Source of the DNA: an uncultured Bacteroidota bacterium
Lineage (GTDB): Bacteria > Bacteroidota > Bacteroidia > Bacteroidales > F082
Direction of reading: 5' to 3'
NCBI GenBank assembly: GCA_903891085.1
Contig: CAITDJ010000095.1
Span: 1-61,632, forward strand
DNA: 61,632 nt
Below, piece by piece: positions 54,925-61,632 of this stretch. The stretch's first letter is position 1; every line of letters starts with the position of its first letter. The notes under the pieces are model-generated. The model did no database searches and was not told where the DNA came from. It saw only the letters and a program-made list of their open reading frames with translations. A program made the translations under genes and the position numbers.

Positions 54925-56220
54925 ATGAAAAAATTTTCCATTTTTCTGCTATATTTTCTTCCCATTGTTGCATTTGGACAACATTACACTTCCTATTTTA
55001 CCGGAAACACGATTGACACCCTTACAAATCCAACAGGCGGGGTTTGTCTGATGGGTGGTGCCACAGAGAATGACAACGCCATGATCTGGTTTCTGAATCG
55101 TTGCGATGGAGGGGATGTATTGGTTATCAGGGCTTCCGGCTCTGATGGCTATAACGATTATTTATATCAGGATTTGAATGTCACAGTCAATTCCGTTGAA
55201 TCAATTGTTTTCAACGATACGCAAGCCTCCCTGGACCCCTATATTCAACAGAAAATCACACAGGCCGAAGGTATATGGATTGCCGGAGGAGACCAATGGG
55301 ACTACGTTTCGTTTTGGAGAGATACACCCATCGATAGTTTGATAAACGACGCCATTGTGAACAGAAATATCGTGATTGGCGGAACCAGCGCCGGAATGGC
55401 TGTGTTGGGAGGATTTTATTTTACCGCTGAAAACGGAACTGTTACTTCAGCCGAAGCCCTGGCAAATCCTTACAATACCAGGGTTCGTGTTGATTCAAGT
55501 GCATTTTTAAAGGCACCATTCCTTCATGATATTAATACAGATACACATTACGACAATCCTGACCGAAGGGGCAGACAAGCGGTTTTTTTAGCACGGATAA
55601 TGACCGATTATGGTATCGAAGCAAAGGGAATTGCTTGTGGAGAATATACCGCCATGTGTATACCGCCTGATGGAATCGCCTCGGTATACGGTAACAGCAA
55701 TCACAAGGCATATTTTATACAAACCAATTGCGAATTGACCGATCGTTTGCCCGAAACCTGTTCCGCAGGGATTCCACTCACATGGAATAGAAATATGTCG
55801 GCGTTGAAAGTATACAGGGTAAGCGGTACAAATTCAGGATTAAACAATTTCAATTTGAACGACTGGGAGACCGGATCGGGTGGACATTGGGAAAACTGGT
55901 ATATCGAAAATGGCGTTTTGTATTCAAGTCCGGGTGAAAAAATCAATTGTTCAGGGTTGACAGCACCTGAAACCGGCATGCATGATGAATTACAGCTTTT
56001 CCCAAACCCAACCAGCGGAATACTGCAAATTGAAGGAATGGAATATGTAGCGGGTGAAATCAACATCTTTGATATGTCAGGAAATCAGGTGCATATTTCC
56101 GCTCCGGAAATCAGGACAACATTACCCATTGATGTATCCGAATTGCGTCAAGGGCTGTATTATATAGAAATCCGGACAGACAATGATCCGGTTAAACGCC
56201 TGAAATTCATCAAAATTTAG
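54925..56220 (+). CDS. Secreted cyanophycinase-like peptidase (S51) with T9SS sorting domain
   Basis: 431-residue exported hydrolase. Signal peptide about 1-18 (PIVAFGQ). The peptidase S51 domain (about 30-300) has GGDQ at 121-124 and nucleophile Ser155 in GGTSAGMAVLGG. It ends with a type IX sorting domain (about 350-431: LFPNPTSGILQIEG to LKFIKI). Cyanophycinase-like S51 enzymes cleave beta-Asp-Arg polymer or isoaspartyl and related dipeptides; outside the cell it could scavenge cyanophycin or isoaspartyl peptides (inference). It is a single gene divergent from gdhA, which handles glutamate nitrogen; a functional link is speculative. Confidence 0.88.
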   Translation: MKKFSIFLLYFLPIVAFGQHYTSYFTGNTIDTLTNPTGGVCLMGGATENDNAMIWFLNRCDGGDVLVIRASGSDGYNDYLYQDLNVTVNSVESIVFNDTQASLDPYIQQKITQAEGIWIAGGDQWDYVSFWRDTPIDSLINDAIVNRNIVIGGTSAGMAVLGGFYFTAENGTVTSAEALANPYNTRVRVDSSAFLKAPFLHDINTDTHYDNPDRRGRQAVFLARIMTDYGIEAKGIACGEYTAMCIPPDGIASVYGNSNHKAYFIQTNCELTDRLPETCSAGIPLTWNRNMSALKVYRVSGTNSGLNNFNLNDWETGSGGHWENWYIENGVLYSSPGEKINCSGLTAPETGMHDELQLFPNPTSGILQIEGMEYVAGEINIFDMSGNQVHISAPEIRTTLPIDVSELRQGLYYIEIRTDNDPVKRLKFIKI

Positions 56221-56352
56221 AAAAGTCGGGTTTTCTGGAATGCGCGTGGTTGCAATGTGATGAACCATTGAAAATTTAATAACCAACTGACATCGTGAAT
56301 CATATATATCCGAACACGATATTGATTACTTCTCAATTCTTATTTAAAAAGC

Positions 56353-57015
56353 TTAGTAGATATCCACAATATTATTCCGGATGGCAAACTTCACCATATC
56401 GACCGTGGTTTTCAGGTTGATTTTACGCATAATATTATTTTTATGCGATTCAACCGTTCGCACACTGATAAATAATCTGTCAGCAATCTCTTTATTGGTA
56501 AAACTGCGTGCAAACAATTTCAACACTTCCATTTCGCGGGTTGAGAGGCTTTTTTCACGTTCGCGTCTGGCTTCGGCGGCTTCATCTGAGCCATTTAGAT
56601 AGTTACGTAAGATGAGATTAGTGATTGTTTTGGCGTAGAAATCGAAACCATTACGCAAGGTATAAATGGCTTCCACCATTTCATCGCGGTTGGTCTCACT
56701 CGTCAGGTGCCCTTTTGCTCCTGCCTTGATCATCTTAAAGATCATATTTTCAATTTTGTACATCGACAAAATCAACACTTGTGTTTTGGAATGCTTTTTA
56801 CAAAGCAGACTAATCAACTCAACATCTTCCGGATCGGGTGTGTAAAGCACGACAATGACCACATTGGCCCAGTCGCTGTATAATTTCTGAATTAACTCGG
56901 TTATGGTACGCGAACTGTGTACAATCTGAATATCAATTACATCTGACAATAAACTTTGAATTCCATCACACATTATCGGATGTTCATCTACCAACGCAAC
57001 TTTAATTTTATCCAT
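56353..57015 (-). CDS. Atypical LuxR-type response regulator lacking phosphoacceptor Asp
   Basis: 220 aa. Receiver-like domain (1-120) plus LuxR-type HTH (about 150-215, LSTREMEVLKLFARSFTNKE). The acidic pair is present (LVDEHP) but the position of the phosphoacceptor reads VIVVLYTPDPED: Val56 stands where the intact regulator at 12.4 kb has Asp56. The conserved Lys is also missing (GAKGHLTS instead of GAKGFLLK). It should not be phosphorylated normally and may respond to a ligand or protein partner. It has no cognate kinase beside it; it is divergent from the ATP-grasp gene, with 253 bases between starts. A -7 box TAAGTTTG (57041-57048, minus) lies 26 bases upstream. Confidence 0.9.
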   Translation of the reverse strand: MDKIKVALVDEHPIMCDGIQSLLSDVIDIQIVHSSRTITELIQKLYSDWANVVIVVLYTPDPEDVELISLLCKKHSKTQVLILSMYKIENMIFKMIKAGAKGHLTSETNRDEMVEAIYTLRNGFDFYAKTITNLILRNYLNGSDEAAEARREREKSLSTREMEVLKLFARSFTNKEIADRLFISVRTVESHKNNIMRKINLKTTVDMVKFAIRNNIVDIY

Positions 57016-57040
57016 GCTTTTTGAACTACCTAAGGTTGGA

Positions 57041-57048
57041 CAAACTTA
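57041..57048 (-). promoter_or_regulatory. -7 box (TAAGTTTG) of atypical regulator
   Basis: Minus-strand TAAGTTTG matches TAnnTTTG, 26 bases before the start codon. It is the same octamer as in the gdhA promoter. Confidence 0.5.
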
Positions 57049-57235
57049 CAAAATAAGGTCGTTTCTTTTACCTGAATCCACGAAAAAAAGCGAAGAAGGT
57101 TCTTCGTGTAAAGTCTTGATCCGAAGCAAACCCTGAGAGGTTGAATTGCCAGAGTTTTTATATGTCATAATCACAGTTTTAGCCTTAGCAAACCATAACA
57201 AGTTGTTTTGTTTTACCTGATTTCATCCAATTTAC

Positions 57236-57243
57236 TACCTTTG
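57236..57243 (+). promoter_or_regulatory. -7 box (TACCTTTG) of ATP-grasp gene
   Basis: An exact match, 26 bases before the ATG. The adjoining TTGGAAC resembles the panB promoter. Confidence 0.6.
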
Positions 57244-57268
57244 TTGGAACAGTATTAATACAGAATAA

Positions 57269-60200
57269 ATGGCAGCTGGCAACGAACCTGACGGAAGGTA
57301 TGAACGTCTGAGGGCAGAGAATCTGGAGCGATTAAAAGAGCTCTCAACATTGAACCGAACTACCCAGATTATCCGTGAAAACAAATCCATTGAAGAAACG
57401 CTGAAGCATATCTCCATGGTGCTGCCCGATGGCTGGCAATATCCGGCATTTACAGGGGCTAGGATTATGTTTGACAACGATTATTTCTTTTCGCCAAATT
57501 TCGGACTCACACCCTGGCGTCAGCTCCAGGAATTTGAAACCATCGACGGAAAAAAAGGCTTTATCGAAATCAACTATACCAAAGAATTTCCTGAATATGA
57601 TGAGGGACCATTTCTGGAAGAGGAGCGAGATCTATTGCTTAATCTTTCCAACCTCATCAGCGGTTATCTGAACGGTCTTACCGGAAAAAGCATCATTGGA
57701 GACAAATCAGAAAAGAAACCAAAGGTTTACCCTTCGTGCGATGTTGAACCACAAAAATACAGCCGGCAACTGCTGCAGAATTTCCTGAATAAAAATAATT
57801 CGGACCGCGATGTTTACCACGATCTGATGACGTTTAAGGTGAAGGAAATACTGCTTATCTCGAATCTTTACGATGCCTATTCCATTGAACGCGAAGGCAG
57901 GTTTTCTGAACATGTGCTGGGTCATTATCATCAGCTGAACCTGACCTCAGTGCCTCGCATCACCGGCGTAACAACCTCAGCAGAAGCCTTTGAGGTGTTA
58001 CGTGCCCGGCATTTCGACCTCATCATTTTCATGGTAAGTGTTGATAAGAAAACACCGCTCGAACTCAGTAAACGTATCAAGAAAGAGTTTCCTTATATCC
58101 CGATTTTCTTTTTGCTGAATAACAATGCCGAAATTGCTTATTTCAGCAACGTCATCCGGACCAATTATTCGATTGATAGGATTTTCACCTGGAACGGCGA
58201 TTCGAACGTTTTCTTCTCGATGATAAAAATGGTTGAAGACAGAATTAATGTGGTGAATGATACAAAAGTAGGGCTGGTGCGTGTGATACTCCTGGTTGAA
58301 GATTCGCCAAAATACTATTCGCGATACCTGCCGATACTGTACAAAATTGTGATGGAACAAACACGGCGGATTATTGATGATGTGAGTACGGACGAATTGT
58401 ACAAGGTGCTGAGAATGCGGGCAAGACCTAAAATTCTGTTGGCAAGCACTTATGAGGAGGCATGCCATATATTGCAGGATTACAAGGAATTTATGCTTTG
58501 TTTGATCACCGATGTTAAATTTGACAGAAACCATGTATTGGACGAAAACGCCGGAGTGAACCTCGTTGAATTTTCAAAACGACTGATACCGGAACTTCCA
58601 ACCATCATACAATCATCTGATCCTGAAAATTTTAAAATAGCCTACCGCTACAAATCGACCTTTATTGACAAAAACAGTGAAACGCTCTCACAGGATTTTC
58701 AGAGTTTTATTACCCACTACCTAGGCTTTGGAAATTTCATTTACCGCGACCGCTTTGGAAAACAAATCGCGCAGGCAAATTCACTGAAGGAATTTGAAGC
58801 CAATTTGCGCACCATCCCGGCCGAATCGTTGATTTACCATGCCCGCAGGAATCATTTTTCGCTTTGGTTAATGGCCCGTGGCGAAATAAGGGTAGCAAAA
58901 ATCATTAATCCAAAACGTGTTACCGACTTTGAAAGCGCCGAAGAACTGCGGAAAGAACTGATAACCATGATTCAGCAGTTCAGAAATGAGCAAAATGTCG
59001 GTAAAATTATTCCCTACGAAGAGCAATCCATTTTAGACGAAAAAAACATCGTCAGTCTGGCCGACGGTTCATTGGGTGGAAAAGGCCGCGGTTTGGCATT
59101 CATCAATTCGCTCATTCATAATTACGATTTTTCGGAGCAGGTACCCGATATCAATATCCGTACACCAAAAACATCAGTGATTGGTACAGAAGAGTTTCAG
59201 CTGTTTTTGGAGCGCAACAATCTTCACGAACTCACTTTGAAAGAAACCAATTACGAAACCATCAAAGTAGCATTTGTTCAGGGGAAACTCACACCAACCC
59301 TTGCCAAACGATTGAAAACACTGCTTCAGCTGATCACCAAACCTCTTGCCGTGCGCTCCTCAGGTTTGTTTGAAGACAGCCTGTCGCAGCCTTTTGCCGG
59401 AATCTTTGAAACCTATATACTGCCCAATAACCATCCTGATATCGACGAACGGCTTAATCAGTTGATGGATGCGATAAAACTGGTGTTTGCCTCGGTGTAT
59501 TCTGATGTTGCCCGTGGCTATGTAAAAGCCATCAATTATATGATTGAAGAAGAAAAGATGGCAGTTGTTATTCAGGAACTTGTTGGCAAACAATACGGTA
59601 ATTATTATTACCCGCATTTGAGCGGTGTGGCACAATCGTATAATTACTATCCTTTCGGTCATATGAAACCCGAAGAAGGGTTTGCCATTGTAGCACTTGG
59701 CCTGGGTAAATATGTGGTGGAGGGTGACAAAGCCTATCGTTTTTCGCCAAAATATCCGGGCATCGATATCAATTCGCCAAAGGACCAGTATAAAAACTCG
59801 CAGCTCGACTTTCTGGCGGTCGATTTAAACAAAACTTCGCCCAATCTGCTCGAAGGCGATATGGCAGGCCTCACGAAATTAGATATTTATGATGCCGAAC
59901 AGCATGGCACCTTGCGACATTGTGCATCAGTATATGATCTGGACAACAACATCATTTATCCGGGAATAAGCCGGCCCGGCCCACGTATTATCAATTTTGC
60001 AAATATTCTGAAATACAACTACACGCCTCTGGCACAAACACTCGAAGTGGTGCTTGATGTGGTGAAAGAGGCGCTTGGAACGGCGATTGAAATTGAGTTT
60101 GCCCTCGATCTTGATCGTGACGCCGAAGGCAGATGCTCGTTCTATCTGCTTCAGATTAAACCGCTGATTGGAAGTGCCGAAGACTATACAGTTGAGATGG

Positions 60201-60745
60201 ATAAGATCAAAAAGGAAAATATTCTGTTATTTTCGGAAAAAGGCATGGGTAATGGTTTGATTAAAAACATTCGTGATGTTGTTTTTGTTGACAGGGATCG
60301 TTTCGACAAGCGATATACCGAAGAGATGGCGTTGGAAATAAGCAAACTGAACGATGAGTTTGCTGTCACAAAAACGCCCTACCTGCTTATTGGTCCGGGC
60401 CGCTGGGGAACACGCGACAAATGGATCGGGATTCCGGTGAACTGGCCACAGATCAGTCAGGCCAAGGTGATTGTGGAAACTAGTCTGGAAGATTTTCCGT
60501 TGGATGCTTCATCGGGCTCTCATTTTTTCCATAATGTAACCTCGATGAATGTGGGTTATTTTACGGTGCAACCTGAGATGTCGCGCAGCTATATCAATTA
60601 TGAAATGCTTAACAAACAAGAGCTTATTTCAGATAGAAAATATTTCAGGCATGTGCGCTTTGCCGAACCGCTTGCGGTGCGTATGGATGGAAAAAAACGT
60701 ATTTCGGTGATTACGATGGATGATCCGGGAGAGAGCGAATTTTGA
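57269..60745 (+). CDS. GAF / receiver-like / ATP-grasp protein, PEP-synthase-related, unknown function
   Basis: 1158-residue soluble protein. Order: GAF-like domain (about 15-135); receiver-like segment 1 (about 185-310, EILLISNLYDAYS, FDLIIFMVSVDKK); receiver-like segment 2 (about 335-480, VILLVEDSPKYY, LITDVKFDR); then an ATP-grasp domain as in the N-terminal half of PEP synthase/PPDK (about 595-965) with SLGGKGRGLAF, LAVRSSGLFEDS, FAGIFETY and FYLLQIKPL; and a distinct C-terminal region (about 970-1158) containing GPGRWGTRDKW and GSHFFHNVTS. It has no phosphohistidine swivel domain and no PEP-binding barrel, so it is unlikely to make PEP. It may be an ATP-dependent phosphotransferase controlled by signalling domains. 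Related Bacteroidota proteins are annotated as PEP synthase by partial similarity. Confidence 0.88.
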   Translation: MAAGNEPDGRYERLRAENLERLKELSTLNRTTQIIRENKSIEETLKHISMVLPDGWQYPAFTGARIMFDNDYFFSPNFGLTPWRQLQEFETIDGKKGFIEINYTKEFPEYDEGPFLEEERDLLLNLSNLISGYLNGLTGKSIIGDKSEKKPKVYPSCDVEPQKYSRQLLQNFLNKNNSDRDVYHDLMTFKVKEILLISNLYDAYSIEREGRFSEHVLGHYHQLNLTSVPRITGVTTSAEAFEVLRARHFDLIIFMVSVDKKTPLELSKRIKKEFPYIPIFFLLNNNAEIAYFSNVIRTNYSIDRIFTWNGDSNVFFSMIKMVEDRINVVNDTKVGLVRVILLVEDSPKYYSRYLPILYKIVMEQTRRIIDDVSTDELYKVLRMRARPKILLASTYEEACHILQDYKEFMLCLITDVKFDRNHVLDENAGVNLVEFSKRLIPELPTIIQSSDPENFKIAYRYKSTFIDKNSETLSQDFQSFITHYLGFGNFIYRDRFGKQIAQANSLKEFEANLRTIPAESLIYHARRNHFSLWLMARGEIRVAKIINPKRVTDFESAEELRKELITMIQQFRNEQNVGKIIPYEEQSILDEKNIVSLADGSLGGKGRGLAFINSLIHNYDFSEQVPDINIRTPKTSVIGTEEFQLFLERNNLHELTLKETNYETIKVAFVQGKLTPTLAKRLKTLLQLITKPLAVRSSGLFEDSLSQPFAGIFETYILPNNHPDIDERLNQLMDAIKLVFASVYSDVARGYVKAINYMIEEEKMAVVIQELVGKQYGNYYYPHLSGVAQSYNYYPFGHMKPEEGFAIVALGLGKYVVEGDKAYRFSPKYPGIDINSPKDQYKNSQLDFLAVDLNKTSPNLLEGDMAGLTKLDIYDAEQHGTLRHCASVYDLDNNIIYPGISRPGPRIINFANILKYNYTPLAQTLEVVLDVVKEALGTAIEIEFALDLDRDAEGRCSFYLLQIKPLIGSAEDYTVEMDKIKKENILLFSEKGMGNGLIKNIRDVVFVDRDRFDKRYTEEMALEISKLNDEFAVTKTPYLLIGPGRWGTRDKWIGIPVNWPQISQAKVIVETSLEDFPLDASSGSHFFHNVTSMNVGYFTVQPEMSRSYINYEMLNKQELISDRKYFRHVRFAEPLAVRMDGKKRISVITMDDPGESEF

Positions 60746-60828
60746 GTGCGGAGTGAGCTATAGTGCGGAGTTCGGAGTAAGCTACCTGCCCGGCTGGCGC
60801 CAGTCAGACGGGAAGTGCGGAGTTGGGA
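60746..60828. repeat. GTGCGGA heptad units with palindrome
   Basis: Directly after the stop codon, 7-base units: GTGCGGA, GTGAGCT, (ATA), GTGCGGA, GTTCGGA, GTAAGCT, then a GC-rich stretch with the perfect palindrome CTGGCGCCAG (60794-60803), then GTGCGGA and GTTGGGA (60815-60828). Confidence 0.75.
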
Positions 60829-60914
60829 GAATTTGAGAATTTGAAAATTTGAAGATGTGAGAATTTGAAGATGTGAGAATTTGAAAATTTGAAAATGTGA
60901 GAATTTGAGAAATA
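60827..60914. repeat. Octad (8-bp) tandem array
   Basis: Eleven 8-base units in perfect phase: GAGAATTT, GAGAATTT, GAAAATTT, GAAGATGT, GAGAATTT, GAAGATGT, GAGAATTT, GAAAATTT, GAAAATGT, GAGAATTT, GAGAAATA. Followed at 60918-60930 by the palindrome TGCCTCGGAGGCA. Variation is confined to a few positions, mainly 3, 4 and 7. Confidence 0.85.
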
Positions 60915-60995
60915 GCATGCCTCGGAGGCAGGACGAGGAGCTAAAGAGCGGAGTTGATATAATTTCAATTGCATAATTTCAAATACGGGCAATGG

Positions 60996-61031
60996 ATAAG
61001 ACTTCGTGACCAAAACATAAGACTTCGTGAC
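60996..61031. repeat. 21-bp-period direct repeat
   Basis: ATAAGACTTCGTGAC occurs at 60996-61010 and 61017-61031. The period of 21 equals three heptads. Confidence 0.7.
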
Positions 61032-61341
61032 GAAACCAACAGGCCGGAGCCTTGACTTTTTTTATCGGTTGATGTACATTAAATCCTCTCTGATAGGCCA
61101 ACTACAAGAGAAATTTTATTGAATAAGATGAAGCCGTGAAAGAGTTCATTCGCCCTAAACATTCATTTTATGATAGCTGCAGCAAGGCTATGGTTTACCA
61201 ACCAAAAGGCAATTAAAATTGACAAATACCTGCGTACACCACACAATTGGACACGGACAGGGGGCTCTTTTTTAACGAAATGCATAAATTGTGCCAGCAT
61301 GGCTGCATGAGCCGGAAAGCAATGTGGTTTTGAAAAAAACA

Positions 61342-61373
61342 TTTGGATTTGTGAGATATCTGATTTACATTTG
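61342..61373 (+). promoter_or_regulatory. Strong promoter-like pair near right edge
   Basis: TTTG at 61342-61345 and TACATTTG at 61366-61373, spacing 20, an ideal Bacteroidota promoter. No ordinary gene follows before the window ends; only a 25-codon frame and a hairpin. Confidence 0.6.
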
Positions 61374-61417
61374 TTTAGCGCAAACAACAAAAAGAACCTG
61401 ACTAACTGATTACGATC

Positions 61418-61495
61418 ATGGATAAATGCAGAAATTTCAATTCAACACACGGCAACACTATTGATTTTGACGGGGCTGGTGGTTATGTAGCTTAA
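61418..61495 (+). CDS. Possible 25-residue micro-ORF
   Basis: Begins MDKCRNFNSTHGNT and ends GAGGYVA. It starts 44 bases after an ideal -7 box and stops five bases before a hairpin, so promoter, frame and hairpin would make a complete small transcription unit. No homology is recognised and the length is compatible with chance; the transcript could equally be a non-coding RNA. Confidence 0.25.
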   Translation: MDKCRNFNSTHGNTIDFDGAGGYVA

Positions 61496-61500
61496 TGAAC

Positions 61501-61525
61501 TACCCCGCCGCAGAGCAGCGGGGTA
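61501..61525. terminator. GC-rich hairpin at right edge
   Basis: TACCCCGC and GCGGGGTA form a perfect 8-bp stem around nine bases. It lies two bases past the stop of the truncated minus-strand gene and just after the micro-ORF. There is no clear U tract on either side; it could be a terminator or a mobile-element end palindrome. Confidence 0.55.
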
Positions 61526-61527
61526 TC

Positions 61528-61632
61528 TTAAAACAAAGCTAACTGTTTACTTTTATGCAAAACCGTGTATTCTTTCTCAAGTCCTTGATCTCGAACATAC
61601 TTCGTAATAGTCGTCTCATCTCCAAACTTGCT
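61528..61632 (-). CDS. 3' end of a gene truncated by the window edge
   Basis: The last 34 codons of a minus-strand frame are in the window; the product begins SKFGDETTITKYVRDQ and ends HKSKQLALF. The start is outside. The charged sequence is coherent and the frame ends two bases before a hairpin. I cannot assign a family. A transposase is one possibility, given the palindrome and repeats beside it, but this is a guess. Confidence 0.5.
   Translation of the reverse strand, partial: SKFGDETTITKYVRDQGLEKEYTVLHKSKQLALF

Larger units (their letters stand above)
60915..61527. other. Non-coding tail with repeats
   Basis: No supported gene of normal size. It holds a palindrome (60918-60930), a 21-bp-period direct repeat (60996-61031), a promoter (61342-61373), a possible micro-ORF (61418-61495) and a hairpin (61501-61525). 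A 46-codon frame at 61170-61310 is not convincing. Confidence 0.6.

Noticed and set aside
57269..60745. Phosphoenolpyruvate synthase (PpsA)
   Set aside because: Only the ATP-grasp domain is shared; the phosphohistidine and PEP-binding domains are not visible.
60827..60914. Coding region for a repetitive peptide
   Set aside because: The 8-base period is not a multiple of three and the frames contain stops.
61170..61310. 46-residue protein
   Set aside because: Open frame with ATG but no recognisable domain, promoter or conservation evidence; may be chance.

Overview
This window comes from a Bacteroidota chromosome, most likely class Bacteroidia (Bacteroidales-like). The evidence is taxon-typical genes: two proteins with C-terminal type IX secretion (T9SS) sorting domains, a PorE-like OmpA/propeller protein, a GldF-GldG-DUF4340 cluster, DUF5723 and DUF4294 proteins and many lipoproteins with an LxxSC-type lipobox. 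The promoters also fit: several starts are preceded by the Bacteroidota -7 box TAnnTTTG, some with a TTG/TTTG element about 19-22 bases upstream. Base composition is moderately AT-rich. Almost everything looks like stable chromosome; I see no prophage, CRISPR array, integron or complete insertion sequence.

Layout. 1-3.4 kb (minus): a three-gene unit of a small membrane protein, an SGNH-hydrolase lipoprotein and a periplasmic GH3 beta-glucosidase. 3.6-8.9 kb (minus): a secreted CotH-kinase/lamin-tail protein with a T9SS tail, then the PorE-like protein. 9-14.4 kb: Kup potassium transporter, TerC, a NarL-type two-component pair and a small acidic protein. 14.7-17.7 kb (minus): an intact DUF5723 protein and a decayed paralogue. 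17.8-21.9 kb (plus): tRNA-Leu(UAG), tig, clpP, clpX and DUF4294. 22-25.4 kb (minus): Gfo/Idh/MocA oxidoreductase, lipoprotein and polyprenyl-phosphate sugar transferase. 25.5-35.1 kb (plus): pcm, an aromatic amino-acid hydroxylase with a long extra C-terminus, a TPR hybrid sensor kinase followed by a receiver-kinase, a FabG-like reductase and a VWA-like membrane protein. 35.1-43.8 kb: a second sugar transferase with a four-cysteine insert, an ABC exporter, a His-tailed FKBP, an RsmI-like methyltransferase, a threonine dehydratase-like enzyme, dnaA, a YigZ/IMPACT protein and a lipoprotein. 43.9-52.7 kb (plus): panB, an RluA-type pseudouridine synthase, a metalloprotease-propeller-barrel protein, a NimA-like flavoprotein and gldF-gldG-DUF4340. 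52.7-61.6 kb: a lipoprotein, gdhA, a T9SS-exported cyanophycinase-like peptidase, an atypical response regulator divergent from a 1158-residue GAF/receiver/ATP-grasp protein, then a repeat-rich non-coding tail with a truncated gene at the edge.

The most interesting items are: (i) the ATP-grasp protein that resembles PEP synthase but has no visible phosphohistidine or PEP-binding domain, beside a response regulator without its phosphoacceptor Asp; (ii) phase-perfect 7-bp and 8-bp degenerate tandem arrays in intergenic DNA, one made of two inverted arms; (iii) a DUF5723 pseudogene with at least six inactivating lesions beside an intact copy; (iv) a kinase pair with a degenerate pseudo-receiver. 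No complete, clearly new multi-gene system is proven by sequence alone.
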